Source of the DNA: Chionoecetes opilio
Lineage: Eukaryota > Arthropoda > Malacostraca > Decapoda > Majidae
Direction of reading: 5' to 3'
Assembly: GCA_016584305.1 (NCBI GenBank)
Contig: JACEEZ010022673.1
Span: 62,001-126,000, forward strand
Length of the DNA stretch: 64,000 nt
The position numbers and the translations under genes were made by a program. The notes below the pieces were generated by a model. It was not told where the DNA came from. It made no database searches and worked only from the letters and a program-made list of their open reading frames with translations. Of this stretch, positions 1 through 14,540 are shown one piece after another. The stretch's first letter is position 1. Each line of letters begins with the position of its first letter.

Positions 1-412
1 GGCCCCCCAACCCCGGGTTTCCACGTTTTTTAAGGCCCCCAAAAACTTTTTTAAAAAATTTTAAAAAAAATTTTTGGGGGGTTTTTTCCCCCCCCAAAAA
101 CCCAAAATTTTTTTTTTTAAAATTAAAAAAATTTGGGGTGGGGAAAAGGGGTTTTTCAAAAGGGGACCCTTTTGGGGGGGAAAATAAATTTTTTGATAAA
201 AAAAATTTTGTATTCTGTTTCTTTTAAAAAATTTTGGGATTTTAGACCCCAAAGAAAAATTTAAAAAAAATAAGGGGAAAAAAGGAAAAAAATTTTAAAT
301 TTTAAAAAAATTCCCTTTTTTTTTTCAATTTTTTTCCTTTTTTTGGTTTAAATTTTTTTTAAATTTTTTTAATACTGTTTTTTTAAGTTTTTCCCGTTTT
401 GGGGAATTGGGG

Positions 413-449
<37 letters not shown>

Positions 450-800
450 TTTTGGGAAAATCAATTATTTAAACCCAAAAAGGGAAAATTCCTTTAAAAA
501 AAAATGTATTTTTTTTTGGATTGTTTTGGAAAAAAGGGGCGGGGGGGAAAAAAGGGGGAAAAATGAAAAGTTAAATATTAGAGAAGGAGATAAATATGTA
601 GAGAGATTAGGAAGAGAAGAGAGAGAGGGGGGGGGGGGGGGGGCAGATTTCATCCCTCCATGGGAAAACAAATACCCTCCCTCCAGCCACCTTCATAGGG
701 CTAATTTCCATGGACCACATTTTACTTTAAAAAACTTATTACTTAACTATAAAAAATATCTCTACATCTAAAATTAAAAAAAAAATTTTCTGAAACCATT
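1..800. other. Homopolymer-rich low-quality sequence, no gene
   Basis: This stretch is built of long runs of single bases (A, T, G and C runs of 5 to 20) with almost no normal composition until about 640. The reading frames here are simple translations of homopolymers and are not credible genes. It looks like unpolished long-read consensus or low-complexity DNA. From 640 to 800 the composition becomes more normal, but I recognise nothing. Confidence 0.7.
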
Positions 801-1822
801 TCCATGAATATGAAAAGCACTTTAAGGGGAAAAACCCTGCAGTGTAACTACTACCTAGTGTGTTTTAGATCGGGGGTGGCTTATAAAGAATCTTTGCTAC
901 TCTTACCCTACTCAGAGCTTTGAGTTGCCCCGAGTGGCAAAGAATTTTTATGAGATACTCTCAAGTGGCTAAAATGCTATGAGGGCATGACCGGGGCCAG
1001 AGTTACACTGATGACGCTTCTGAGTTGCTATAAGTAAGGAAAAAAATAAGCTTTTTTACAGCTTGTTAGGCAAAGCTATACCCTGCAGAGTATATGACTA
1101 AGTGTTTGCTGCCCCAGAAAAAAGCCGCTCAAGGTAAACAAAGGCGGCGGGGACGGAGGAAGGACGGCCGAAGAAAGGTAAAGAAGACGAGGACCAGTTT
1201 TCCGGCGGTGTGGCGAGGGCGGCGACAGAATGCAGTGACGGTGAATTGACCGAGCGGGAAAAACCCATCACCCCGACCTTGTCAAAATAAGAGTGCAAGT
1301 GGGGACCCAGAGGAACCCAAAAGGTTGTCTCCCCATTGGTGGTTATCTCACGTTTCCCCGGGCCACTGGACACACATGTGCTGGCGATGGACCTGGGGTT
1401 GGTCCCTGGCCACGGTGATAAGCCAAAGAGTTCATGTTGTAGTCTGCCCAAAACATGGTGCCCCACTTCATGGAGTCTCCAACAACTCAGGAAGCTGTGC
1501 CATTTGAATGACTGGCTTCCCACGTGTGGTGGCAGCTGTTAAGGGAACCAGGTGAAAAAAGTTGCAGCTGTGCACATGGGATGGTGTATGTTAACAGGCA
1601 CAGGTATGACAGCATTACTGCCAGGTGGTGTGGGGATGCCACCACAACCTGTGAAGTGTTGTGGCCTGCTGGATACAGCCATGACCAGGGGCGTATTCTT
1701 AATTCACAAGGCCTTAACCAGCTCCTTGAGTGGTGGCCCTAGTGCACAGGAGTGCTGTGTTCTTAGTTAACTCACGGCATCATGTATTAGGTGATCCTAA
1801 CACCATTTCTGCCACCTAGGAG
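801..1822. other. Unassigned sequence before the hAT element
   Basis: Mixed-composition DNA. Short overlapping open frames occur on both strands between 1,098 and 1,770, but none shows a recognisable domain, signal peptide or splice structure, and they shadow one another. I see no gene and no clear repeat. Confidence 0.5.
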
Positions 1823-2253
1823 CAGTGATTCTCAAACTGTGCGCCGGGCACACTTGCGCCGGGCCCCGGGGGCGCCGTGGGACCCCGGCGCGTGGTAATT
1901 TTTCCCAGCTATGGGTATTTTTTCTCTTTGAAGGGCGCATTTCTTGTTAATTTATATGAAGATGGAAATTTTTAAAAGAAAGAGTTAATAGGTCCTTTTA
2001 ATAATATTGTAAGTACTTTGGGTAGATGGATAAAGTAACAAAAAGAGAATAAATAATAAGTTATTCATGCTTAAAAAAAGACTTCCCGCTTCCAACACAA
2101 TAGGTGTTGAACGAGTAAATGTACACGTACTGTACCAGTCTGAGCCGCAGCCTGCTGGTGTTACTGAGTTATCACGTGGTCAGTGCGGCCGTGCACCCGC
2201 GACCCCTCATAACCCATCGTTGTTGTGGTGTTAATGAGGTCCAAGCCTAAAAA

Positions 2254-4420
<2,167 letters not shown>

Positions 4421-4479
4421 AGGTATGTTTTTGTTGTTACATAGTAGTTTATTTACACATTATTTTTAGTGTTAATTTC

Positions 4480-4511
4480 TGTATATATATATATATATAA
4501 AAATATATATA

Positions 4512-4555
<44 letters not shown>

Positions 4556-4578
4556 TAAAATATATATATATATTTATT
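4480..4578. repeat. TA microsatellite, left flank of the nested transposon
   Basis: Nearly pure TA dinucleotide repeat, with a few AA or TT interruptions, running up to the GGGTGTCCC end of the nested transposon. Confidence 0.95.
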
Positions 4579-7251
4579 GGGTGTCCCAAAATGCAAGTTT
4601 TGAAATGTTGCACGCTCGTGTGTTATTCCGGTTCTCTCATAGTAAAACAGTATTGCGTTGAAATTTTGGGCGAATTGAGTAATATTTAGGGGTCCCGACA
4701 AAGTGAACATTTAGGTGACGTGACTCTAATTTCAGGATTTTTCTAAATTTCCACTTTTTTTCTCCCTCAGGTTATCAACATGGCAACAAGAGCCGCTAGT
4801 AATCTTTGGCTGATCGACAAGGCTCCAATAGATGAAATTACCGGAGCCCGGCTACCATCGAAGGAGCAGGTCCTCCTCCGCTACTACCACCACCACCGGG
4901 AGATGGGGAAGACGGCGAGCGGGAGCAGGAAGGCGGTGGTGGAGGAAGTTCTCCCCTTCTGTGCGCGGCCGGGATTCCGACAACTACAGTAATACACGCC
5001 GGCACGAAGCTGTCAAAGCTGGTAAAGGCGTACAATGACCTCAAGAAGAACAAGAACAAAGACAGGCCGAAACATCGTATGGATGAGGAGATTTTCAAAA
5101 GAGACCTCCAAGAAATCTTCGACCTCGCACACTCCTCTCTCCAATGGGCAGACGTGAAGGACGAGGACAAGGAGTTCCTACGGAGTCAGAGAGAAGACAG
5201 GGGAATCATCCATGGCTGGAATTGACCTCGTGACAGCGAAGAAGGTGGAGAAGCAGGTCGAGCGCGGAACTCGACTCAAGCGGCTCCGGGAACGTGAAGA
5301 CAGCGACATTGCCAGGCTGACTGAAAGGGCGGAAAGCCAAAGCCAAAGCAGTAGCAGCAGCAGCAGTCCTGTGTCGACGACGTCATCACCGGCTCGTGGA
5401 TCCCGAAGCCAGAGGAAAAAACTCAAACAGTCGCCATCGATCTCCGTGAAGGATCTTAACCTCATTTCAACTTGGGATCGAGATAAGTTGTAGGTGCGGC
5501 AAGCAACGTCAACGTCCGCAGCTACCGCTCAAGTTCTTGGAATGGACATTGGGAGTATGGTGGTCTTGAAGAGCACGGTCCATCGAGCACGAATTGCGGG
5601 GAGAGAGCAAGCCGCCGAGAAGATCGTGGAACTGCGGAACCAGGAGATACCTGAGAGGTTGGTCCTGCATTGGGACGGAAAACTCCTGCCATCCCTCTCT
5701 GGCGATACGGAGGACCGCATCGCCGTCCTCCTCACAGGGGAAGATGACGCCGAGTTCCTTCTTGGGGTCCCGGCAAGCTCGGATTCGACTGGCAGAAACG
5801 TGGCTGCAGTGGTCTTGAAGGAGGTGGATGAAGCGGGCGTCAGGGACAAGATCATCGCCTTCTGTTTCGACACCACGGCTTCGAACACTGGCATGGTGCA
5901 AGGTGCTTGCATTCGGATTAAGCAAGAACTCGGACGAAGCTTGCTTTGGTTGGCCTGCCGCCATCATGTCCACGAGGTGATCCTCAAGGATGTCTTCGAA
6001 GCCAGCCTCGGCTCTTCCTCTGGTCCTGACATTGGAATCTTCAAACGACTCCGTGATCGATGGTCCTTCGTGGATTCCTCGCAGAGAGAGACGGTGGAAA
6101 CATCGGAGGACCTTGTAGAGTTCTTCGCCACCAATGACACTGCCAGCAAGCTGAAGGACGACGCATTGGCCTTCCTGAAGGAGGCTCTGATGTCGAAGAA
6201 CCATCCCAGGGAGGACTATGAAGAACTTCTCCGTCTCTCCTACCTGTTCCTCGGTGGTGAAGGTCCAGCCAAACCATTCCGCCGTCCTGGAGCTCTCCAT
6301 CAAGCCCGGTGGATGGCCAAGGCCATCTACTGCCTCAAGCTTCAGATGCTGAAATCCCAGCTGTCGCTGACTGGTCGAGAGAAGGCCGGAGTGGAACGAG
6401 TGGCCCTCTTCGTTGCTCTGGTGTACTGGGAAGCAATGGCATGAGGCACCGATCTCTGTGAAAGCTCCGTTGAACGACGTGCTCTTCCTCGAGATCCTCA
6501 AGACATACCCTGACCAAACCGTTGCCAAGGCAGCAGAACAAGCCCTGCGACGCCACCTGTGGTACGTTTCCGAGGATAACGCGGGACTGGCCTTCTTCGA
6601 CTCAAGGATTGATGTGGAGGAGAAAAGCAGATGGTCAAGGCATTGGACAAAGCCCGCCTCGAAGAAGGAACTCAAGCGATTGGAGGGAAAAAGATGACGA
6701 TGTCTTCCTCCTCTCGTCCTTCATCACTTCGAAGACACGTCCTTCTTTCAGAAACTCGACGCGGACGAGGGCTTCCTGGCAAGGACCCGGGATTGTGGGA
6801 GAGGAAAGACCGATTCAAGGACGCTCGGAAACGGGCACTTGGCCTCCGAGTGGTCAACGATGGCCGCGGAGCGGAGCATCGCCCTAGTCCAGCGCTACCT
6901 GGGGTCCACGAAGTCGGCCACACAGGAGAAGTATCTCCTCCAGTTAGTCCACCACCATCGGAAACTTGTGGGGCGGAAAAGAAGGAGGCCTTCAAAGAGC
7001 TTTCGAATGGAAACAAGAAAAATGTCTGTTTGTTTCCTTATAAGTTTCTTTCTAAAAATGTGGATGTTTGAGTTTTTTCTTTGTTTTTGAAGGTTATTAG
7101 AAAATTGTTCAGTTTGTCGCGACCCCTAAATATTCTCCGAATTTCATCTAATTTCACAGGAACTTCTTCTTATGCATGTGTGAACGAAGTAAAACACGAG
7201 CAAGTGAAAAAAACATGTTTCATTTTTTCCCTCTATGATCTTGGGACACCC
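4579..7251 (+). mobile_element. Nested cut-and-paste transposon of unclear superfamily
   Basis: The left end reads GGGTGTCCCAAAATG at 4,579. The right end is its inverted match, CTTGGGACACCC ending at 7,251, so the inverted repeats are only about 13-15 bp. The element is 2.67 kb and contains one plus-strand transposase region. TA microsatellites lie directly outside both ends, which suggests that it inserted into a TA array inside the 3' non-coding part of the hAT element. GC content and codon use inside differ sharply from the AT-rich host, fitting a younger insertion. Confidence 0.75.
4780..7012 (+). pseudogene. Transposase of the nested element, RNase H-like, frameshifted
   Basis: This is probably the transposase of the nested element. 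It begins MATRAASNLWLIDKAP at 4,780 and continues through three frames. A serine-rich, basic linker (5,212-5,493) precedes the longest intact stretch (5,494-6,444, 316 residues). That stretch holds WDGKLLP, the block CFDTTASNTGMVQGAC (candidate catalytic Asp), LLWLACRHHVHEVIL and GALHQARWMAKAIYCLK. The spacing of Asp, then C-R-H-H, then ARW resembles the hAT layout of Asp-Asn-Ala-Ser-Asn-Met, Cys-x-x-His and R-W, so I infer a hAT-related RNase H fold. The conserved C-terminal part continues in other frames at 6,413-6,610 and 6,839-6,960 (AAERSIALVQRYLGS). A stop at 5,491-5,493 and at least three frameshifts break it. I recognise the family from other arthropod genomes but cannot name its superfamily with confidence. 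Confidence 0.7.
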
Positions 7252-7261
7252 TAAAATATAT

Positions 7262-7295
<34 letters not shown>

Positions 7296-7350
7296 ATTAT
7301 ATATATATATTATAGAGTATAAGATATATAATATATATTAATATAATATA
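7252..7350. repeat. TA microsatellite, right flank of the nested transposon
   Basis: TA-rich array immediately after the right end of the nested element. It is the counterpart of the array at 4,480-4,578 and probably the other half of the same split microsatellite. Confidence 0.9.
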
Positions 7351-7420
7351 CTGGTGCGCCGCCGAAGTCTAAGATATATCTTCTTAGTGCGCCGCCAACG
7401 GTGAAGTTTGAGAAACTCTG

Positions 7421-8217
7421 CCAGAGGCAACAGCAGCTGAACAACTGCTAACGTTAATTTACGACCCTTGCAAGATTTCCAGATTTTTTTTATCTTAATA
7501 TGTGATCCTTTCCTAACGGAAATTTTTTTGGCTAATAAAGGACGAGAACTGGGGCGGACCTACCACCGTTACCACTTACGTTTTTTATATAATTTTGTGC
7601 TCAGTTACTCTACAGTATTAATCCACTTCTAACTTAACCTTCAAACTTGTAATCATATTGTAAACTTATGATAGTTGTCTAATAGCGCATACAGAGCACC
7701 CTCCCACTCCGCAGGCCCCCCCCCACCCCTTTAGGTTTAGGTTGTTAATAATCACGCGTGGTCGAGGGGGGCAGAGCCCCCACTTTAAAGGAGTTATGTT
7801 AGGTTCAGCTAGGGTAATAAATTCCTCCCGGCAGGGTGTGGCAGAGCGACCACTTCGGCGGCGAGGGCGGGCTGGACATGTGAGGCAGGGCACACTTGTT
7901 TCCTACAATTCCGTCACTTTTCCCTGCTTTGAGACACAACTATTTTGTCTGGCCAAGGGGTTTTTTAGTGTTTTTCCTGAATGGAGATAACATTGTTAAA
8001 CAATGGAAACGCGACCCTAGGATTTTGAGAAAAATGTAGAAAAAAAACAATCTTTTAATAGATTTCCGGAAAATAAAAATAAACTACTATCTGAAAAAGC
8101 ACCATTTTTTTGGCAGGAAAACAACATAGTCAGTGTCTCAGAAAATGACCGCGCAGTCTCGCATTTTTCGCTGTTTTCTTTAGCGGGCAATCGTACCATA
8201 CCCAGTGGATTTGTGGA
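7421..8217. other. Unassigned intergenic sequence
   Basis: No gene recognised. The short open frames at 7,666-7,990 lie on both strands over the same GC-rich patch and have no domain. A CGGCGGCGAGGGCGGG patch sits near 7,855. Confidence 0.4.
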
Positions 8218-8225
8218 TCATGTTA

Positions 8226-9213
8226 CAGGGTTTGTTTGATTATAAATAAAGTTATTAATCACTTATTTTTAAATAAAGATTTAAAAAAATTTTTTTTTTT
8301 TAAATCAAACTGATTTAAAATCATAACCTATCATTTATTGAAAAAAGAGGGGAAGAAAGAAAATTAGAAATGGGCTTTTATGAACACCAATTTTATCATT
8401 GTAGATAATTATATCATAATGAGACACAACGAGTGTGCGGGGAATCACTGTGGCACTTTTAGATAGCAAATTCCATGTACTGTTTTTCACAGCAAAATAT
8501 TTGCTCAATTATATAATATATTGTTTGTTGTACCTCAAAAACCCCACTCTATTAACCACAGTTGACTGTGCATGTTACTTGTTGTTTATAAAAGCCAAAG
8601 TGATATTACAAACATTTTAATGTGCATTATGATTCATTAAAAAAAAAACATATTGATACTGTTGTTCAACCGGGAAAGTAAATTACTAAAAAAAAATTAA
8701 TAAAAACTTTTTTATTTAAATCAATGTATAAATGTATACAGTAGTGGAATTACATTATTAAGAAAAAGTATAATAAATTTAAAATGACCCATAATGTACA
8801 AATTCCTTGTTCATAATGTTTATCATCCAGAGTTAGCTAAAAAAAAGTAACTGCATATAATAAACAAATTCCACTTTAATTTAATTGGTTAGACCCAACA
8901 AAGAATTTAAGCATCATCATGATCATGAGGAGGAGTGTGTTGATTCATGGACTTCAAAATGAACACAAGTTTTGCTGCCTTTTCTGTACTGAGGCGGTTC
9001 CTCAGTTTTGAATATGCATTATATGTTATATTCATGTTATATGCATTTTTAATTCACTTATTCTATCTCTTTTTAGTTATAAATATGCTAAACATATCCT
9101 GTAGTAGTTAGATTTCATGTAGAACATCAAATTAAAAAAAAAAAAAAAAAAACTATTTAAATCAAAAAATCTGATTCTTTTTTATTTAAAAAAAAAAAAA
9201 TCAACAAACCCTG
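8226..9213. mobile_element. Non-autonomous hAT-type MITE
   Basis: The left end CAGGGTTTGTTTGATT at 8,226 is matched by the inverted right end, AATCAACAAACCCTG, ending at 9,213. The 8 bases outside are TCATGTTA on the left and TCATGTAG on the right, a nearly perfect 8-bp target duplication as made by hAT transposases. The interior is AT-rich with GATTTAAA-type subterminal motifs and no coding potential over 988 bp, so it must depend on a transposase from elsewhere. Confidence 0.8.
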
Positions 9214-9539
9214 TCATGTAGTGTGCCTGCAAGTTTTTGGCTAAAGTTTTACACTAGGACCAAATTCTCTACACAATTGGGAGTATGGGTTCTGTTTACC
9301 TAAATGGATTCTAAGAAACATCTCTCTCAAGCTCATTCGTCGAAAATCCCTACTTTCGGATCTACTATAAGTTAAGTCCAACACAATAGACTCACCTCAC
9401 CTGCTGTAGACTAGTTTTTTGGGGCTAATATTTAGAACATGACTGTGTCCCGGTTAAAGTATTTTCACCTTTCTACTGTTTCTATAGGTCAAAACGAGGT
9501 GAAAGTAACAATTAAACGATGTGCAAACATAAATTTTTC

Positions 9540-10660
9540 ATAGGCCTGGGTTACGTGGTTACAGGGAGTTTCGTACACAAGTTGTTTCGTACCGAGGTTT
9601 TGTTAATTGTTTCGTACCCAGGTTCTGAATTTTTTCCTACATACCAGGTGTCATTTCGTAACTCTAGTAGTCAAGTTTGACAACTAATTCAAAAGCCTGG
9701 CAGTCTTATGAGAGCTTTTTGCATCAATGTATAAAGCATATTATATTAATATGGTACTGACTTTAGGTATCGAAACATATTGAAACTATTACAAACTGAG
9801 CAAAAGAATCGCTTTTCCAATTTCTGTTGCCAAAATATTGCTGCTCCGGGCATTTTACTTATGTATGAGTCATATTTATGGATCTTCAGTGGTGCTTATT
9901 TTTGCATCTTTAAGATGTTATGTAGAACGAACGACATTACATAATTTTTTTTTTATATACGTAAGTGCAGCACAACTCTCTCTCTCTCTATCGTACTAAA
10001 TGATACAAATTATTTATCCATGTAGTGTATTTCTTTTTCTTTCTAAAACCACAAACCATTATTAAACTATCTTACATCAGCTATGCTGCTGAAAAATTAA
10101 AAGTTTTACATCTTATAAATAAAAATATCAAACAATGACATAGTGCTAACTACTTTGGCATAATGATGCGGACGTAAGTACTTCTTCCTTACAGCCTGAA
10201 CACGGGTAAGCAGATGCCATATTTGCATGCAATCAGACTAATTAGTTCCGACAAACCAAAAAAATATCAGTATTATAGGTCTTTGAGCAAAAAATAAGAT
10301 GAGAATTACTTTGGTATAGTAGTTCTACTTAAATATGGAGTATTAATCAAATATATCCATTGCAAAGTAGCCAAAATATCACGTGACTGCTGAGCGCCAA
10401 ATCCCTGGCCAGAGGCAGCACGTTACCCCACCAGATTGGCAGTCCCCAGCAGGTGTTGTCCCTTGATCATGGCTCAGACGGACACACCGCAGCACTGCAT
10501 GCTGTGTGCCAATGTGTACAAACACAACAACGTAGAAGGTTTATCATGTACGAAACAACTTTCAACTCCGAGGTGAGAATACGAAACGACTATGGTTTCG
10601 TATACGAAACTACTTTTTTGTGTACGAATCTACTGGTGTTCGAAACAATTAGTATACAAA
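9540..10660. repeat. Element with inverted TTTCGTAC motif clusters, copy 1
   Basis: At 9,565-9,665 the motif TTTCGTAC or TTTCGTAA occurs at least four times in the plus orientation. At 10,545-10,650 the inverse, GTACGAAA or ATACGAAA, occurs repeatedly. The right cluster contains a perfect 16-bp palindrome, GTTTCGTATACGAAAC (10,595-10,610). A second, noisier copy with the same order of blocks lies at 18,930-19,740, so this is a dispersed repeat with inverted ends. The middle (9,700-10,540) holds no gene. The 79-codon frame at 10,453-10,692 is a translation of the motif cluster. Confidence 0.6.
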
Positions 10661-11451
10661 CTGACTGCATCCCGTCTGTTAGGTTAGTTTGAGGATTAGG
10701 TTAGGTTAGTTTAATGGTTATATTAGGTTATTATTTGTTGCTTTTACAAATGGAGTGTTTTTGATCAATTTAGAATTCTGCAGGAGTTGGCAGCGCCAAA
10801 CACTAATAAGTAAGATACTTTGATACTCCTATCTAGACACTTGCAAGTACCAACGACAATGTTATTAACCTTCTAAGTAACCTTCTTCTTCTGTTACTAA
10901 CCTTAAAACCCTCTTGCCAAGCTGCTACTTTGGCCAAAATCACGGACAAAAATTATCTAACAGTAATAAATAAGTTCCTACTCCGCCGTCGCCATCAGTG
11001 TAGTCTAGTCCCTGGGACGGGTGCCTCGCCCAGTCCCAGTCCCCCTCACGGACAGCGCATAAAGAGGGAAAGATTTAAACTAAACCTAAACCTAACCTTA
11101 ACCTAGCCTAGCCTGGCTGCTGTACGTGAGGGAGGGTTTGGCCCGCGGTCTCTGACTGGGGCTGATGGCGACGGCAGAGTTGCAACTATTTATTCTTATT
11201 ATATAATTTCTGTGCGCGATTTTGACCGAAATAAGAGCTTGCCAAGAGATTTGAAAGTTAGAAGAAGACGTGTATGACAAAAGATTAGTCCTTCATAAGG
11301 TAGTAAACGAGATAGGCAGGGGCGATAAAACGAATCTTAACCAAAAAGGAGGGATAATTTTAGTTTCACCCAAACCCGATTTTCTGATGCACCTTAGGTT
11401 TTTCTAGTGTTTTTTTTATGCTTTGAATGAAACTGCTAACCGTTTCTGTCG

Positions 11452-11455
<4 letters not shown>
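10661..11455. other. TTAGG-like tracts and unassigned sequence
   Basis: Short degenerate TTAGGTTAG tracts lie near 10,680-10,730, and CCTAACC-type tracts near 11,075-11,115. They are interspersed, not a telomere array. Otherwise I see nothing. Confidence 0.5.
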
Positions 11456-11487
<32 letters not shown>

Positions 11488-11607
11488 GTAGAAAGTTAAA
11501 CCATTTTTTTTTTTTTTTTTTTTTTTCCTTTAGTTAGGAAAAGGGGTTTTGGGTATAGGAAAATTTTAGGTTGGGTTTGGTTCTTTTTTTTTTTTGGTCT
11601 TTTTTGG

Positions 11608-11646
<39 letters not shown>

Positions 11647-11745
11647 CGACAAAAAACGGTCACCAGATTCTTAAAAACAATAAAAACACCCCAAAAAAAG
11701 CATAACCCATCGGGAAAATCGTTGGTTGGGTAAAAACAAAAATTT
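11365..11745. repeat. Small foldback (inverted) repeat, copy 1
   Basis: The block at about 11,365-11,460 (GATTTTCTGATG, then GAAACTGCTAACCG) recurs inverted at about 11,645-11,745 (CGGTCACCAG...GGGAAAATCG), separated by long T and A runs. A related pair lies at 19,308-19,415 and 19,550-19,655. Poly-T and poly-A tracts at the centre are consistent with a hairpin. Confidence 0.45.
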
Positions 11746-12034
11746 GCCCAAAAAGGAGGTTATAAGGAGAGATTTTCGCAGCCCATACTGTATTTTTTCC
11801 CAGTAACGGCACGGGAAAAAAACAAATCCCAAAAAAGCGCAGGCACACCAAAGGGGATCCCAAAAAATCCACTGTGTTTTTAAAAGGGGCCCCCCAGACA
11901 AAACTACGTCCGGTTTGTTTACATGGGTGCTTGTGGGGATAAGTCGGGGTGGGCCGGGGGTTTTGGCCTACCAAGGGAAAACTACACTTTGGAAGAATTT
12001 AGAGTTTTTTTGCTTAAAATTGATATTCCAGGTG

Positions 12035-12310
12035 CTAAAATTCCCATTTTTGTTCTCGCGAAAACCACGAAAAAGCCTAAAGGTAATGGCTGATGTGCAG
12101 GGGCCTTCTAAAATGGGAAAAACAGAGTCAAAAAAGACCCCTTCCTTTTCAAAAAAGGTAAGAAAGTGGTAGGAAATTTACGTTTTGTGCCCTGGGCATT
12201 TTTTTTTAAACCTCAAAAAAAATCTGCTGTAAATGTTTTCTTGGTTTAAAAATTCTGCACTTTCAGTTTCCCTTTCAGGTCTTCGGTAGTGTTGTCAGCG
12301 AGAACAAAAG
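12035..12310. repeat. Dispersed foldback repeat, copy 1
   Basis: Contains GTAATGGCTGATGTGCAG at about 12,085 and, inverted, the motif CAGGTCTTCGGTAGTG...GAGAACA near 12,278. A second copy with both halves lies at 14,790-15,070. No coding content. Confidence 0.5.
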
Positions 12311-13239
12311 CAGGAAAGTAGCCCAAAAATTTTTAAAAAAACCTGAATTTTTTCAATTTTGGCCCCCAATTCTGAATATTTTACCATTTGATTTCCTTTT
12401 TTTCTTTTTGTGGTTTTTGTTTTAATTAAAATTTTTGGTATATAGTATTAAAGAAACCTTATTAAATCCAAAATTTCCTTTTTTTGCTTTCCTTTCCTAA
12501 ATTAAAATAATTTCCTGGAATAAAATCCCATCACTGGTCGCCCCAAACCCGTGGGTTTTTACTTGCGGGGGGCCTTTTTGGGCCCTTCGGAAAATTGGAA
12601 AAACAGTTTTCCCCGGGGTTTTCTAAACTTTCCCGGAAAATAGGTTAGCCCAAAATTTAGGATACTCCGCAAAGGGCCCCCTCCCACTTTTTGGCTATTT
12701 CACAAATTTCATCCCCACCCTTTCGGCCCACCAAAACCAGAACCCTTCCCAGTAGCCCTTTTTAAATTTCCCAAAAATATATTTGGAAATTAGTAAAGGG
12801 GCCCCAACCCATTCAAAAATCACCCCCAACCCCCTTTAAAAAACCCCCCCATTACCCCACCCGAAAAACCCATTACACACAACCCCCCCCAAACCCCAAA
12901 ACCCATTACCCCCTCCCCCACACCCCCCTTCCCCACAAAACCCCATCACCACCCCCACACCCCTCACCCATCACCCACACCCCAACCCTTACTCACCCTT
13001 CCCCCACCCCACACGGTTTTCCCTCAATTCTCGCAAACCCCCCTTTTTTTTGAAAATTACGCAATAGGCTGCAAAAAAAAAAGAAAAAAAAAGTGTGGGT
13101 CATCTCATAAGGGGCGGGGGGGTTTAAAATTTCCCCGTCAACGGGTTCCCAAAAAAATTTTGGTAAAAATGATGGGATTCCGCCAGGGGGGGCGGAACCT
13201 ATACCACAAAACACACACACCACACACCCCTTTCGCTTA

Positions 13240-14540
13240 TTTTTTATAATGGGAAAATGTCTAGTGTTTCCCCCATACTCTCCCTTTTTCCCCCCTCCAA
13301 ACAAGTTTGGGGACCTGGGGGAAATGGGGGGTTTTTTTTGAGGGGGAACCCCAAATTAGGGCGTGGGAAAACCCCGTAATTAAAGAGTTGTGTAGGGGAA
13401 AAAATTTTCCCTAATCTGGGGGAAATTTTCCCTTATACTAGAAAAAATTTGGGCCAAACCCAAAAAATTAACATAACCTAGCCAAAATTTTTTAAACCAA
13501 ACCAAAGCGGGGGGCTTAAACCCCCCGAAAACCTAAACCAAAAAAATTTAAACTTAACCCTTTACCAAATCAAAACCGGACCTCCCCAAATTTTTAAATT
13601 TAAACCTAAAAAAATCTAACCTAATCTCCTAGGGGGGGGTTGGGGGGGGGGGGTCCTGACACTTCAGCATCTTTCTGGGGAAGGGATCTCAGGTTCACGC
13701 CCTCGGGACTTAGAAGAAACCCAAATGAATTTTTCCCTAAAATCAAAGGGAATTTTTAAACCCCCCAAAACTAAAAAACATGTGGTTGCGGCCCCATATT
13801 TTTCCCCCAAAGCCAAATATCCCCCCTTGCCCCAGGTCCCCAACCCTTGTTTTGTGGGAAAAGGGGGAGTAGGGAAAAACACTAAAAAATACCCTAAAAA
13901 GGTATGTTTATTATGCCCCACAAAACAAGTTTGGGGCCCTGGGCAAGGCGGGAAAATTTGGGCCCTGGGGTAAAAAAAATATCGCCCGAAAACCACATAT
14001 TTTTTTTTGAGTTGGGGGTTTTTAAAAAAAAATTCCCTAGACTGGGGGAAAATTTAATTAATCTCTTTAAATCCAAGGAAAATGGTAAAACCTGACGATC
14101 TTCACGGGAATGATGACATTGTCGAAACCCCCCCCACCCTCTGCTCTAGGGGGTTGGGTTTTATTTTTTTGTTTAGGTTGGGTTATATTTGGTTTGGGGT
14201 TGGGGTTTTGGGATATTTGGGAAAGGTTTTAGGTTGGGTTGGGATATGTTATGTTGGGTTTTGGGTTAGTTTGGGGTTTAAGTTAGGTTATCCGGTGGGT
14301 CAACCCCCCCCCGTTTGGGTTTTAAGGTTTTTTAATTTGGGGGTTTTGGGCAAATTTATCTGTTTATGGGGAATTTAAACCCCCCTACAAAACTTTTAAT
14401 TACGTGTTTCCGACCCATAATTTTTTTCCCCACCCAAAACCCCCCGAAATTCCCACAGGTCCCCAAACTTTTTTGGGGATGGGGAGAGTTAGGGGGAAAA
14501 ACCTAGAAATTTATCCTAAAATAGGCCCTATACCTTTTCC
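13240..14540. repeat. Dispersed foldback repeat with TTAGG-like arms, noisy copy
   Basis: The order of blocks matches 23,365-23,945: CTAGTGTTT...CATACTCTCC, AACAAGTTTGGGGAC, GTAATTAAAGAGTTG, CCTAACC-type tracts, then CCTGACGATCTTCAC, ATGATGAC and GTCGA, then TTAGG-type tracts in the opposite sense. The first block reappears inverted near 14,440-14,500, so the whole unit is an inverted repeat. Homopolymers are inflated compared with the other copy. Confidence 0.6.

Noticed and set aside
5509..6675. 388-codon minus-strand frame
   Set aside because: Antisense shadow of the nested transposase, whose plus-strand reading has the conserved motifs.
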